Source: Porticoccaceae bacterium UBA4026 (lineage in GTDB: Bacteria; Pseudomonadota; Gammaproteobacteria; Pseudomonadales; Porticoccaceae). From it: DNA of 45,617 nucleotides. The first letter of the stretch is position 1. Each line of letters begins with the position of its first letter. Under the pieces are notes generated by a model. It did not search any database. It was not told the DNA's origin and saw only the letters and a list, made by a program, of their open reading frames with translations. Position numbers and translations under genes: made by a program. The DNA lies in contig DGAQ01000017.1 in assembly GCA_002382445.1 (NCBI GenBank), forward strand, positions 1,410 through 47,026, in the 5' to 3' direction. This document shows positions 17,479-25,655 of the stretch, in pieces.

Positions 17479-18621
17479 TTAAGCTCTCAAAGACTGTCGT
17501 GGTATTTTCTTTTCTGGATCGATAAAGGGAAGAGAAGTAACGTTTAAATGACGACGACCCTCGGGTGTTTCTACAACTAATTCTGTGCCAATTTTTTCAT
17601 AGGCTATATCCAGTAATGCAAAACCGATATTGCGCTCCAGTCTCGGTGAATATACAGCCGAAGTAACTTGGCCCACCTTCTGCGCGCCGTCGAAGACTGT
17701 CCAACGGTGTTCGTTGTTCTTCTGGAAAATTTCGCCATCCATAAAGACGCCTACCATCTTCCGTGTAACCCCCTCATCACGTATCTTTTGCAACGCCGTT
17801 TTACCAATAAAGTCTGGTTTATTAAAGTCGATCAGACGCTCCATAGATAACTCAAGGGGGTTGTTATCGACCAAAATATCAGAACCATAGTCCAGTACTC
17901 CACCCTCGATACGACGAATGCGGTTAGGGGAACCCGGTGAGAGTTCAAAGGGTTTACCTGCTTGCATAATAGTTTCATAGAGCTCATCACCGCGTTCGTA
18001 ACCTAGTATGTAGATTTCAAAGCCAATTTCAGAGCTATAACCGGTGCGGGAAATAATCACATCAATACCGTGAATGTCAGCCTTCATCCAGTCGTAGTAT
18101 TTAAGGTCCAACACGTCGTCACCAAATAGTGCAGAAACAATTAGATGAGATCGAGGTCCCTGAATTTGCAAAGGATATACCGCTGGCGTCTCGATGATTA
18201 CATCGTGACCGGAATAGCAGGCAACGCCTTTGGTCCACAGATACATGTCACTGTCGGCAGTTGAAAGCCAAAATTTATCCTCTGCCATACGCATCATTAC
18301 TGGATCATTAAGTACGCCACCCTCCTGATTGGTCATAACAATGTAACGGCATTGTCCAACCTTGATATTGCTGATGTCACGAGGTGTCAGCATGGACATA
18401 AAGCGTTCGGCATCAGGCCCGGATATTTCAATACAGCGCTGCACCCCAACATCCCAAAGACCGGCACGTTCGACCGTGTTCCAATATTCGTTAATCGGCG
18501 TGTCATAGCCAACGGGCATCCACATACCGTTATAGGGATGGAATTCAGTGGCCCCATATTTTAGGGTTGATTGAAAATAGGGGGACTTGCGAATACGAGG
18601 GTTGAGGCCGTGTGCTTTCAT
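17479..18621 (-). CDS. DmdA-like aminomethyltransferase (GcvT) family protein, copy 2
   Basis: A 380-residue paralogue of the protein at 2148-3356. The shared frame includes RIRKSPYF, GPDAERFMSMLTPRDIS, GQCRYIVMTNQEGGVLNDPVM, FWLSTADSDMYLW, LQIQGPRSHL, IRRIEGGVLDYG and VTSAVYSPRLERNIG. It is expected to bind tetrahydrofolate and remove a methyl or C1 group from a small substrate. Two places differ from remembered DmdA: FHPYNGMWMP replaces FTVYNHMLLP (residues ~27-36), and RTGYSSEIGFE (192-202) replaces RSGWSKQGG(Y/F)E. True DMSP demethylase activity is therefore doubtful and another methylated amine or sulfonium is possible. It is monocistronic, with AGGAA upstream of the ATG inside a 19-base palindrome. 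Confidence 0.8.
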   Translation of the reverse strand: MKAHGLNPRIRKSPYFQSTLKYGATEFHPYNGMWMPVGYDTPINEYWNTVERAGLWDVGVQRCIEISGPDAERFMSMLTPRDISNIKVGQCRYIVMTNQEGGVLNDPVMMRMAEDKFWLSTADSDMYLWTKGVACYSGHDVIIETPAVYPLQIQGPRSHLIVSALFGDDVLDLKYYDWMKADIHGIDVIISRTGYSSEIGFEIYILGYERGDELYETIMQAGKPFELSPGSPNRIRRIEGGVLDYGSDILVDNNPLELSMERLIDFNKPDFIGKTALQKIRDEGVTRKMVGVFMDGEIFQKNNEHRWTVFDGAQKVGQVTSAVYSPRLERNIGFALLDIAYEKIGTELVVETPEGRRHLNVTSLPFIDPEKKIPRQSLRA

Positions 18622-18625
18622 AGTA

Positions 18626-18644
18626 TAGATTCCTAGGTAATCTA
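18626..18644. promoter_or_regulatory. 19-base palindrome over the ribosome-binding site of DmdA-like copy 2
   Basis: TAGATT (18626-18631) and AATCTA (18639-18644) are perfect inverted arms around the core CCTAGGT. The element begins 5 bases upstream of the ATG at 18621 and contains its Shine-Dalgarno sequence. It could be a repressor operator or an RNA hairpin limiting translation. Protein factor unknown. Confidence 0.45.
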
Positions 18645-18790
18645 AATATTAACGCGCTTGATTTTTAAAAGCCAAGTAATATTATTCGTCGCTCGAGAGT
18701 TCTATTTTCAAAGTAGACTAAAAAAAGGAATCCTAGGGGCTGGGTTTATGGATTCGCATAGAGCTGGTATTATTAGTACCGGAGACTAAT

Positions 18791-19912
18791 ATGAGAAAAA
18801 TTTACCTATTGTTGTGTGTTTTAACGCTGGCATCCTGTGGCGGTTCAGGCTCTTCATCGGTTGCTGAAGATGCTCCTGTACCAACAGGGGATGCTCCGCC
18901 GGACGCTAATACATATCCTGACCTTAGCTGGGAGATATATGCCCCCGCCGATGTGAATATGTCTGAATCAGGAATTAAGGAAGCCTTAGATTATGCATTT
19001 AAAAGTACCCGAAATACACAGGGCGTGGTCATTATTCGTCATGGCGTAATCGTTGGAGAACGCTATGCCAATGAAAAGTCTCAAGATAGCCTAGCAACCA
19101 GCTGGTCAACTGGAAAATCGTTCGCCAGCGCGTTGATTGGCATCGCGATAGATCAAGATCTTATAGAGTCCATTGATGTGCCTGCTGAAGACTATCTCCC
19201 TCCATGGGTAAACACTGATAAGAGCGACATTAGCATAAGAGCTATTTTAGAGATGCGTACTGGTCTTAAAAAAGCTACTGATGGCGATGCTAACATTTAC
19301 GGAGGTGGAATCAACGGCGACCAACTGGCCTATGCTTTGGACAGAGTTCCAGAAACAACACCTAGAACCGATAATTGGGTATACCAAAATACTGACTCTA
19401 TGCTCCTTGCCGGTATTCTAGAGACGGCGACTGGACAAAGTGTTCTCGATTACGCCGATGTACATCTGTTTTCAAAAATTGGCATGAATGCTGATTGGTG
19501 GACAGATGAATTAGGCCATGCCATGACCTATTGCTGTATCGACACAACAACTAGAGATTTCGCTCGTTTTGGACTTCTATATGCTCGCAATGGACGGTGG
19601 ATGCAAGAACAAATTGTTTCTGAAGCATGGGTTAAGGAATCAACAACCGTGCCTGAAGGGACCGACAATCAATATTACGCACTGCAATGGTGGGTGAGTC
19701 CATCAGGTGGATATTTCTATTCAGCAGGAGCAAGCAAAAATAATATCTACATTTTTCCTGAGTTGGATTTAGTGGTTGTGCGCAATAGCCTTTACACCAA
19801 GATGGGATCAAGCTCTATTCGAACTGGTGATAATTACCATCTAACTTTAGAGCCCTTAGACTGGAGTAACCCAGAATTTTTGTCCTACATCACTAATGCA
19901 ATCACCAATTAA
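18791..19912 (+). CDS. Serine hydrolase lipoprotein, beta-lactamase class C-like fold
   Basis: A 373-residue exported lipoprotein. The signal peptide ends in the lipobox LASC (Cys16) and is followed by a glycine/serine-rich linker. The Ser-x-x-Lys motif is S106-T-G-K109 (in TSWSTGKSFAS) and the Tyr-x-Asn motif is Y198-Q-N200, as in AmpC-type enzymes and EstB esterases. The third motif, usually HTG or similar, appears as YSAGAS near the C-terminus, which is more esterase- or peptidase-like than a true beta-lactamase. It is divergent from DmdA-like copy 2. The substrate is unknown; do not read it as a resistance gene. Confidence 0.88.
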   Translation: MRKIYLLLCVLTLASCGGSGSSSVAEDAPVPTGDAPPDANTYPDLSWEIYAPADVNMSESGIKEALDYAFKSTRNTQGVVIIRHGVIVGERYANEKSQDSLATSWSTGKSFASALIGIAIDQDLIESIDVPAEDYLPPWVNTDKSDISIRAILEMRTGLKKATDGDANIYGGGINGDQLAYALDRVPETTPRTDNWVYQNTDSMLLAGILETATGQSVLDYADVHLFSKIGMNADWWTDELGHAMTYCCIDTTTRDFARFGLLYARNGRWMQEQIVSEAWVKESTTVPEGTDNQYYALQWWVSPSGGYFYSAGASKNNIYIFPELDLVVVRNSLYTKMGSSSIRTGDNYHLTLEPLDWSNPEFLSYITNAITN

Positions 19913-20054
19913 ATTCATGCGAAGGTAATAACATTCTGCGGAATAGCGCACGACAAGATATGCTTAATAGCAGTGAGCATATGCTATTTGTTGTCTTGTC
20001 ATTCTTTTCCTTTAAACGACCTTTATCTTTTTTTCATAATATTAATTTAATGCA

Positions 20055-20079
20055 TAAAAAAGGGAGCCGTAGCTCCCTT
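20055..20079 (-). terminator. Rho-independent terminator after the unknown lipoprotein
   Basis: Perfect 8-bp arms 20060-20067 and 20072-20079 around a 4-base loop. On the minus strand the hairpin is followed by a run of six or more T, 18 bases after the stop codon at 20097. Confidence 0.92.
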
Positions 20080-20096
20080 ATCTTAACATTATATTT

Positions 20097-20615
20097 TTAC
20101 GGGGTTTCACGATCAGCAAGCGCACCCTCAAATTCCATCCGGGTTTTATCAAGTGCTAAATATGGGTTCTGTTCTTGAATAGCACCGGGATGAACGACCG
20201 AAATAGTAATTTGACTATTATTTTCGCCGCTAAAAAACTTCCCAATACCACCACGGCGCAAGATTTCGATTGTTGCGTGACGGCCCTCTTTGGTGTAAAC
20301 CAAAACAATCTCCTCTGCGACGGTGGACGACACTAATTTCCACCCCGACCCTTGTGTAGCATTGCCATAAAAAACCAGATTACTCGCAGGGCTAACATTC
20401 GACATTAAAACAATCCTGCCTGCTATGCCAGTTCCCGTGCCAAGAATAACCGTAGGTTCTTTTTGAATGTCAGCATCTGGAGGTAGTGGCATATCTGCCA
20501 AAAGATAATCAATTATCTTACGGGATTCAACTTGGTATGCGTCGTTAAAGAGACTGCAGCCTGAAGCGAACATGACTAGTAATATTAAGCTGTAGCGATT
20601 TATATTATTTAACAC
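20097..20615 (-). CDS. Lipoprotein of unknown function
   Basis: A 172-residue protein that I do not recognise as a named family. The N-terminus is a clear lipoprotein signal with lipobox FASGC, cleaved before Cys20, so it is probably anchored in an envelope membrane. The mature part has MPLPPDADI, a glycine-rich stretch (VILGTGTGIAGRIVL), and an alternating beta pattern SNLVFYGNATQGSGWKLVSST followed by EIVLVYTKEGRHATIEI. This suggests a small alpha/beta domain with Gly-Trp near the middle, as in some small gammaproteobacterial lipoproteins. It is monocistronic, ends in a strong intrinsic terminator, and has no informative neighbours. Confidence 0.8.
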   Translation of the reverse strand: MLNNINRYSLILLVMFASGCSLFNDAYQVESRKIIDYLLADMPLPPDADIQKEPTVILGTGTGIAGRIVLMSNVSPASNLVFYGNATQGSGWKLVSSTVAEEIVLVYTKEGRHATIEILRRGGIGKFFSGENNSQITISVVHPGAIQEQNPYLALDKTRMEFEGALADRETP

Positions 20616-21103
20616 TGAAACACTCCTAAACAGTCACTATGTAACGAAACTCACTCTTGAATTCAAAACATGGTGTAACGAACTCAAAGAATGCAGCATT
20701 ATTATTTAACTATATGCAATTTCTTTTATTGAGTATAATATTTTGTTGATTGAGAAACAACGCATTAGTTTTAGAATCAGCATAGTAAACCTCACGGGGC
20801 TTTTTACAGCCAAAAGTCCGGCTACATCTATATACACACGGACACCCCAACGGCCACCTTCCAAAACCCTTCAACCCAAAATCCAAATCCCCCTCTAATG
20901 TATACCTACGGGAACAGTAACAGTTACAAGGATACAAAAGCCCCCCCGGCCTATTAATTCCTTCTGGATTTGGCATTTGATACGCAAGAAACAAGCAAGC
21001 GGCCGAAGGCAAAAACTGACTAAAGCTAGTATTGATAATAGGATAATTTGCAGTGCAGTGTATAAGGGTATTTCTGAAAAAATAGCTAAGTCATTGATTT
21101 ATA
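20616..21103. other. 488-base spacer downstream of tRNA-Met with a strand-skewed segment
   Basis: No convincing gene. An open frame of 100 codons on the minus strand (20710-21012) has odd cysteine- and proline-rich composition and no recognised motif. From about 20780 to 20960 the plus strand is C/A-rich, with a run of seven C at 20941-20947 and five C at 20889-20893; the minus strand is therefore G/T-rich. This could be the remnant of a decayed gene or element next to the tRNA 3' end. I saw no copy of the tRNA 3' end nearby. Confidence 0.5.
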
Positions 21104-21180
21104 TGGTAGCTACGGGTGGATTTGAACCACCGACCCCAGCATTATGAATGCTGTGCTCTAACCAACTGAGCTACGTAGCC
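21104..21180 (-). tRNA. tRNA-Met (CAT), elongator
   Basis: A 77-base cloverleaf including an encoded CCA (21104-21106). The 5' end GGCTACGTAGCTCAGTTGG matches the E. coli elongator tRNA-Met. The acceptor stem pairs GGCTACG with CGTAGCT (one G-U), and the anticodon stem CAGCA/TGCTG carries a loop with CAT. The T-arm reads GGTGG-TTCAAAT-CCACC. The initiator form would show a C1-A72 mismatch, which is not seen. Confidence 0.96.
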
Positions 21181-21224
21181 ATCGATTTTAACGGGTCAGG
21201 TCGACCTATTGTTCGGGAGGCGAG

Positions 21225-21253
21225 AAGTTACACTTGCCGTCGCCTCTAGTCAA
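21225..21253 (-). promoter_or_regulatory. Promoter of tRNA-Met
   Basis: On the minus strand TTGACT (21248-21253) and TAACTT (21225-21230) are spaced by exactly 17 bases. A G/C-rich discriminator follows, as in many stable-RNA promoters under stringent control. Transcription would begin near 21218, about 38 bases before the tRNA. Confidence 0.55.
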
Positions 21254-21344
21254 GTCTCTACAGCACCTTTTTATTAGAATTCGTTGCGCTCTCTTCACCA
21301 CTACAATAGGATGGACCTTCAGTTTTGCTTGGCGATCCCGACAT

Positions 21345-21371
21345 TTGACGCAGAGGGTTATCTTTTATAGC
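21345..21371 (+). promoter_or_regulatory. Possible promoter of the BCCT transporter gene
   Basis: TTGACG (21345-21350) and TATAGC (21366-21371) match 5/6 and 4/6 of consensus, but the 15-base spacing is short. It lies about 70 bases before the TTG start at 21443. Confidence 0.35.
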
Positions 21372-21442
21372 GCGGTTAGGCTGTACAAAAAATTATAAAG
21401 GCGACAAAAGTCACCGTAAGCGATTAAAAGGGAGATTAAAAT

Positions 21443-23068
21443 TTGAATCAGTTGGAGTCAAATAATAATGAGGTAGCTGTTGCTATTAGCACCGAAAAAT
21501 CTGGGTTTTACGAGGGTTTTAATCGGGTTGTGGCTATGGTGCCAAAGCTACTGATCGGAGCACTTATTGTGTGGGTGGGGTTATCACCCTCTGCTGCCGG
21601 AGAAGTGTTGCTGACTGCGCAGAACTGGTCGACTACGAGTTTTGGTGGCTGGTATATTTATGTCACTGCTTTTTATACCGTCGTCTGTTTAGCCTTGGGT
21701 ATATGGCCTCGCACGGCCCACGTTAAATTGGGTAAGCCCGATGAAAAACCTGAATTTTCAATGTTTACCTGGCTGTCAATGATGTTTGGTGCGGGGATTG
21801 GTATCGGTATGTTGACCTATTCAACAGCTGAGCCAATCTTTCATTTTGCTAACAACCCCGACACTATTAAGGGTATCACCACGGGTCTAGATGAAGATAA
21901 TGTTCGCAATGCCTATAAGTGGGCGATGCTGCACTATGGTTTTACCCCCTGGGCCTGTTATGGCGTGGTCGGTATTTCTTTAGGTTATTTCTCTCACAAC
22001 CGCGGTTTACCGCTGACAATTCGCAGTGCACTGCAACCTCTTTTTGGCCGAGCCATGTCAGGTACTGCAGGAAATGTGGTGGATATAGTGGCTATTTTAG
22101 CGACTATCGTCGGCCTCAGCGTGACCATTGGTTATGGTGTGTCGCAGTTTGCGTCTGGCTTATTTAATATAAGCGGTGCGCAATGGCTAGTGGGCGAGGG
22201 TGGTAAGCCGACGTTATTGGCTCAGCTATTTGGCCTAACTCTTATTATTAGCGCCTCTTGCTTGTCTGCAATGTCTGGCTTGAACAAAGGGATCAAGTGG
22301 TTGTCGAACATCAATATGGGACTGTCTGTCTTTTTGATTGCATTCTTTGTTTTGTTTGGCGCAACCTTCTTTGCTTTACAAACGTTTGCCTACGCTATTT
22401 GGGATTATCTGATCGCATTGCCAGCGATGTCGACTACAGTGTGGACTGATAGCGGCGTTGGATCCTCTGCCGCGCTGCAGGATTGGCAGGGCGTTTGGAC
22501 TATTTTCTATTGGGCCTGGTGGATAGCCTTTGCACCCTTTGTAGGGCTCTTCTTGGCTCGTGTGTCGCGTGGACGAACGATTCGTGAGTATGTTGTTGGG
22601 GCGATGATTATTCCTTCTTTGATTTGTCTGGTTTGGTTTGCCTTTGTTGGCGCTACGGCCATTGATCTTGAATTATCAGGTGTCGCCCAAGGGACCATTG
22701 TTAATGCGAACATTTCTGCCCAGTTATTCAAAACGATTAATTTAATTTTGTCGCCAGTGCTCGCGGTTGCTCTTTCAGTTGTGATAGTGATTTTACTTTT
22801 GACCTTTTTGGTCACCTCAGCAGACTCGGGGATATTGATTATTAATACTCTTGCGTCTGGCGGTAACCAAACTCAAAAACATACCAAGCATGTGGTGATT
22901 TTGGGGGTGATATTTGCCCTCTTGATTGGGGTGCTATTATCCGCAGGGGGAATGGCTGCACTGCGATCGGTGATGATAATTGGGGCTTTACCGTTTTCAG
23001 TGGTTATGGTTCTTATGGTTATTTCTTTAGTAAAGACGTTGTTAACTGACGAAGAAAAATCTAATTAG
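21443..23068 (+). CDS. BCCT-family betaine/carnitine/choline/DMSP transporter
   Basis: A 541-residue, 12-helix secondary transporter of the betaine-choline-carnitine family for quaternary ammonium and sulfonium compounds. The glycine-rich helix MMFGAGIGIGMLTYSTAEPIFHF (near 113-135) resembles the sodium-coupled betaine carriers. The signature helix reads GVWTIFYWAWWIAFAPFVGLFLARVSRGRTIREYV (near 350-385). Relative to BetP as I recall it (WWISWSP), one aromatic position is Phe instead of Trp. No long C-terminal osmosensory tail is present, so it looks like a nutrient-uptake rather than an osmoregulated carrier. The TTG start is supported by GGGAG 8 bases upstream. It is a plausible supplier of substrate for the DmdA-like proteins. 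Confidence 0.93.
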   Translation: MNQLESNNNEVAVAISTEKSGFYEGFNRVVAMVPKLLIGALIVWVGLSPSAAGEVLLTAQNWSTTSFGGWYIYVTAFYTVVCLALGIWPRTAHVKLGKPDEKPEFSMFTWLSMMFGAGIGIGMLTYSTAEPIFHFANNPDTIKGITTGLDEDNVRNAYKWAMLHYGFTPWACYGVVGISLGYFSHNRGLPLTIRSALQPLFGRAMSGTAGNVVDIVAILATIVGLSVTIGYGVSQFASGLFNISGAQWLVGEGGKPTLLAQLFGLTLIISASCLSAMSGLNKGIKWLSNINMGLSVFLIAFFVLFGATFFALQTFAYAIWDYLIALPAMSTTVWTDSGVGSSAALQDWQGVWTIFYWAWWIAFAPFVGLFLARVSRGRTIREYVVGAMIIPSLICLVWFAFVGATAIDLELSGVAQGTIVNANISAQLFKTINLILSPVLAVALSVVIVILLLTFLVTSADSGILIINTLASGGNQTQKHTKHVVILGVIFALLIGVLLSAGGMAALRSVMIIGALPFSVVMVLMVISLVKTLLTDEEKSN

Positions 23069-23104
23069 ACGGGGTTTAATCGTCTAATTAGTTCAGTCGG
23101 TGTT

Positions 23105-23130
23105 AGTGCCCTCTCGCTCGAGCGGGCACT
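23105..23130. terminator. Hairpin between the convergent BCCT and ilvC genes
   Basis: AGTGCCC (23105-23111) and GGGCACT (23124-23130) form a 7-bp stem over a 12-base loop that contains its own GCTCGAGC palindrome. It lies between the two convergent stops but lacks a T run on either strand, so its termination activity is uncertain. Confidence 0.4.
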
Positions 23131-23135
23131 CTAAA

Positions 23136-24623
23136 TCAAGCGTTAGCTGATTCCACAATACGTTTCATATCTGTCATATAGCCGCGCAGTTCGTGACCAA
23201 TGAGCTCCACATCATGGTCGCGAATGGCATCATTGACTTCAATCAGTCGAATATTATCCACGGCATTAGAGGTACTCGTTAACCCACCACCTAAGTCTTC
23301 TAGGGTTAATGAACTAGCATGATCCTGCAATAATGGCACAGCAGCGTGGGTAAAGAGGTAGTTGCCGTATTCTGCGGTATCAGAGATCACTACGTTCATT
23401 TCATAAAGCTTGTTGCGAGCAATACAGTTAGCGATTAATGGCGTTTCATGCAGTGACTCATAATAGGCGGACTCCTCAATAATTCCAGAGGCAACCATAG
23501 TCTCAAAGGCCAGCTCAACACCCGCTTTGATCATGGCGACCAGATAAATACCCTTGTCATAGAATTCTTGCTCGGTAATTGCGATATCACAATCAGCCGC
23601 TTGTTCGAAGCTGGTTTCAGCGGTCTGGGCACGCCACTTTAAAAGGTTGGCGTCATCGTTATGCCAGTCGACCATCATAGTGCGCGAGAATTCACCTTCC
23701 ATAATGTCGTCCATATGCTTTTGGAACAATGGACGCAGCGTGACTTTTAGTTCTTCAGACATGTCAAAAGCTCTAATCTTGGCTGGATTAGTCAGGCGGT
23801 CCATCATGTTGGTGATACCTCCATGTTTCAGACCTTCAGTGACCACTTCCCAGCCGTACTGGATCAGCTTACGGGCATAGGCAGCATCAACACCAAGATT
23901 AAGGAGTTGTTGATGGCCTAAAATAGCACCAGTCTGCAACATGCCGCATAGAATTGTTTGTTCTCCCATAAGGTCAGACTTAACCTCCGCAATGAAAGAT
24001 GATTCCAGAACACCGGCTCGGTCGCCACCAGTACCGGAGGCATAAGCTTTAGCAATGGCGTGACCATTTCCCTGTGGATCATTTTCGGGGTGAACAGCGA
24101 TCAGAGTGGGTACGCCAAAGCCCCGCTTGTACTCTTCTCGTACTTCTGTGCCTGGGCACTTGGGTGCTACCATAATCACAGTGAGATCAGGACGAATCTG
24201 CATACCTTCTTCAACAATGTTAAAGCCGTGGGAATAGGCTAATGTTGCGCCTTGCTTCATTAGAGGCATTACCGCGGTAACCGCCGCTGTGTGCTGTTTA
24301 TCAGGCGTTAGGTTTAATACTAAATCAGCGGCAGGAACCAATTCCTCTGCGGTGCCAACGGTGAAACCGTTTTCTGACGCCCATAAGTATGACTGACGCT
24401 TCTCAGAAATCGCCTGCTCTCGCAAAGCATAGGAGATATTTAAGCCGGAGTCGCGCATATTAAGACCTTGATTGAGGCCCTGAGCACCACAGCCAATAAT
24501 GACAATATTCCAGTCTTTGATGAGGTTGCAGCCATCGGTAAATTCTTCACGATCCATGAAGCGACATTTGCCCAGCTGGCTTAGTTTGTTGCTGAGGCTG
24601 AGAGTATTAAAATAGTTAGCCAT
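23136..24623 (-). CDS. ilvC: Ketol-acid reductoisomerase, class II (long form)
   Basis: The 495-residue NADP-dependent enzyme converts acetolactate or acetohydroxybutyrate to the dihydroxy acids of valine and isoleucine synthesis. It matches E. coli IlvC nearly end to end: MANYFNTL, LGKCRFM, the nucleotide-binding loop GCGAQGLNQGLNMRDSGL (44-61), SYALREQAISEKRQS, VMVAPKCPGTEVREEYKRGFGVPTLIAVHPENDP, LMGEQTILCGMLQTG, and KAGVELAFETMVASGIIEESAYYESLHE in the duplicated knotted domain. Most marine Gammaproteobacteria are expected to carry the ~340-residue class I form, so the long form is notable. It is divergent from ilvY, its usual activator, which senses the acetohydroxy acid substrates. Confidence 0.98.
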   Translation of the reverse strand: MANYFNTLSLSNKLSQLGKCRFMDREEFTDGCNLIKDWNIVIIGCGAQGLNQGLNMRDSGLNISYALREQAISEKRQSYLWASENGFTVGTAEELVPAADLVLNLTPDKQHTAAVTAVMPLMKQGATLAYSHGFNIVEEGMQIRPDLTVIMVAPKCPGTEVREEYKRGFGVPTLIAVHPENDPQGNGHAIAKAYASGTGGDRAGVLESSFIAEVKSDLMGEQTILCGMLQTGAILGHQQLLNLGVDAAYARKLIQYGWEVVTEGLKHGGITNMMDRLTNPAKIRAFDMSEELKVTLRPLFQKHMDDIMEGEFSRTMMVDWHNDDANLLKWRAQTAETSFEQAADCDIAITEQEFYDKGIYLVAMIKAGVELAFETMVASGIIEESAYYESLHETPLIANCIARNKLYEMNVVISDTAEYGNYLFTHAAVPLLQDHASSLTLEDLGGGLTSTSNAVDNIRLIEVNDAIRDHDVELIGHELRGYMTDMKRIVESANA

Positions 24624-24729
24624 TATTGGTCTCCGTCCACCGGTTAGCGGTGGGATACGCGGTTTGATTTGGCCGCGTAGTGTACCTACTTATTGTTGTT
24701 GCTTAAAACGATATATATTCATCATAATG

Positions 24730-24744
24730 TTGCGTTTTTTGCAA
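24730..24744. promoter_or_regulatory. Candidate IlvY operator in the ilvC-ilvY spacer
   Basis: TTGC (24730-24733) and GCAA (24741-24744) are inverted arms spaced by 7 bases, containing the LysR-type T-N11-A pattern. The element is in the 150-base divergent spacer, 30 bases before the ilvY start. An imperfect second half-site (TTGC in TGTTGCTT) lies near 24700. Confidence 0.55.
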
Positions 24745-24773
24745 TAACAGCGTCATCGCGTTAAGCTGTGGTG

Positions 24774-25655
24774 ATGGATATTCGATCATTAACAATGTTT
24801 CAACATTTGAGCAATTCGTTGCACTTCGGCAGAACTGCTGCGGCTTATCATATTAGCCCGTCAACGTTGAGCCGTTCGATTCAGCGCCTTGAGCAGGAGC
24901 TCGGCAGTCAATTACTGATTCGTGATAATCGATCAGTTTTGTTAACCGGTGAGGGAAAAAAGTTGTTGGCCTATGCCGATCAACAGTTAGCCCAATATGA
25001 AACATTAAAGCAGTCTCTCAATCAGTCTCAAAAAGAGTTATCCGGCTCGCTTAATATTTACTGCTCGGTGACAGCCTCTTATTCTTATCTTCCAGCGTTG
25101 TTAGAAAAATTTAGACGGACTCATCCCAATATTGATATCAACTTGGATACGGGCGATGCGGCTGATGGTATCGATCAGGTTAAGAATCAAAAGGTAGATT
25201 TAGCTATTGCGGCTCGGCCTGACGATATTGCTGCTAGCATGCATTTTCAGACCATAGCCACAGTACCTTTGGCGATTACCGCACCGGCTATTAGCTGCGC
25301 GGTTAAAACAGCCCTGCAGGCAGAGAGTATTGATTGGGCTAACCTACCCATTATATTGCCAGAGCACGGTGTGGCGAGAAAGCGGTTTGAGCAATGGTTT
25401 AGGCAAAAGTATGTGGGTCGACCCAATGTCTATGCCCAGGTATCTGGCCAAGAGGCATTAGTCAGTATGGTGGCTTTAGGGTGCGGCATTGGTCTCTCTC
25501 CGGTTGTTGTGGTCGAGAATAGCCCGGTTAAAGACCGTATAGAGCTTTTACCTGGGACCAATATCCCACCCTTTGATTTAGGCTTATGTTGTTTTAAAAA
25601 AACCTTAGCCGATCCTATCGTGGCCGAGTTTATGGCAATGGCCAACCTTAACTAA
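24774..25655 (+). CDS. ilvY: LysR-type activator IlvY
   Basis: A 293-residue LysR regulator. The N-terminal helix-turn-helix (LHFGRTAAAYHISPSTLSRSIQRLEQELG) and the co-inducer domain (GSLNIYCSVTASYSYLPALLEKFRRTHPNIDINLDTGDAADGI, then GQEALVSMVALGCGIGLSPVVVVENSP) match E. coli IlvY closely. It activates ilvC when acetolactate or acetohydroxybutyrate accumulates, which agrees with its divergent position next to ilvC. The ATG at 24774 matches the E. coli N-terminus (MDLRDL); GTG codons at 24768 and 24771 are alternatives. Its 3' end overlaps the convergent HpbD-like gene by 8 bases. It should not be read as the regulator of that operon. Confidence 0.95.
   Translation: MDIRSLTMFQHLSNSLHFGRTAAAYHISPSTLSRSIQRLEQELGSQLLIRDNRSVLLTGEGKKLLAYADQQLAQYETLKQSLNQSQKELSGSLNIYCSVTASYSYLPALLEKFRRTHPNIDINLDTGDAADGIDQVKNQKVDLAIAARPDDIAASMHFQTIATVPLAITAPAISCAVKTALQAESIDWANLPIILPEHGVARKRFEQWFRQKYVGRPNVYAQVSGQEALVSMVALGCGIGLSPVVVVENSPVKDRIELLPGTNIPPFDLGLCCFKKTLADPIVAEFMAMANLN

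Noticed and set aside
18791..19912. Beta-lactamase resistance gene
   Set aside because: Only the fold and the first two motifs match; the third motif and the lipoprotein signal are more like esterase/peptidase relatives.
20710..21012. 100-codon open frame on the minus strand
   Set aside because: No recognised motif, odd cysteine/proline-rich composition and no clear ribosome-binding site, so I do not call it a gene.
21104..21180. tRNA-Met as an attachment site of a genomic island
   Set aside because: No integrase gene and no repeated tRNA 3' end were seen on either side.
24774..25655. LysR gene as regulator of the six-gene operon
   Set aside because: Sequence and divergence from ilvC identify it as IlvY; it is convergent with the operon's last gene.
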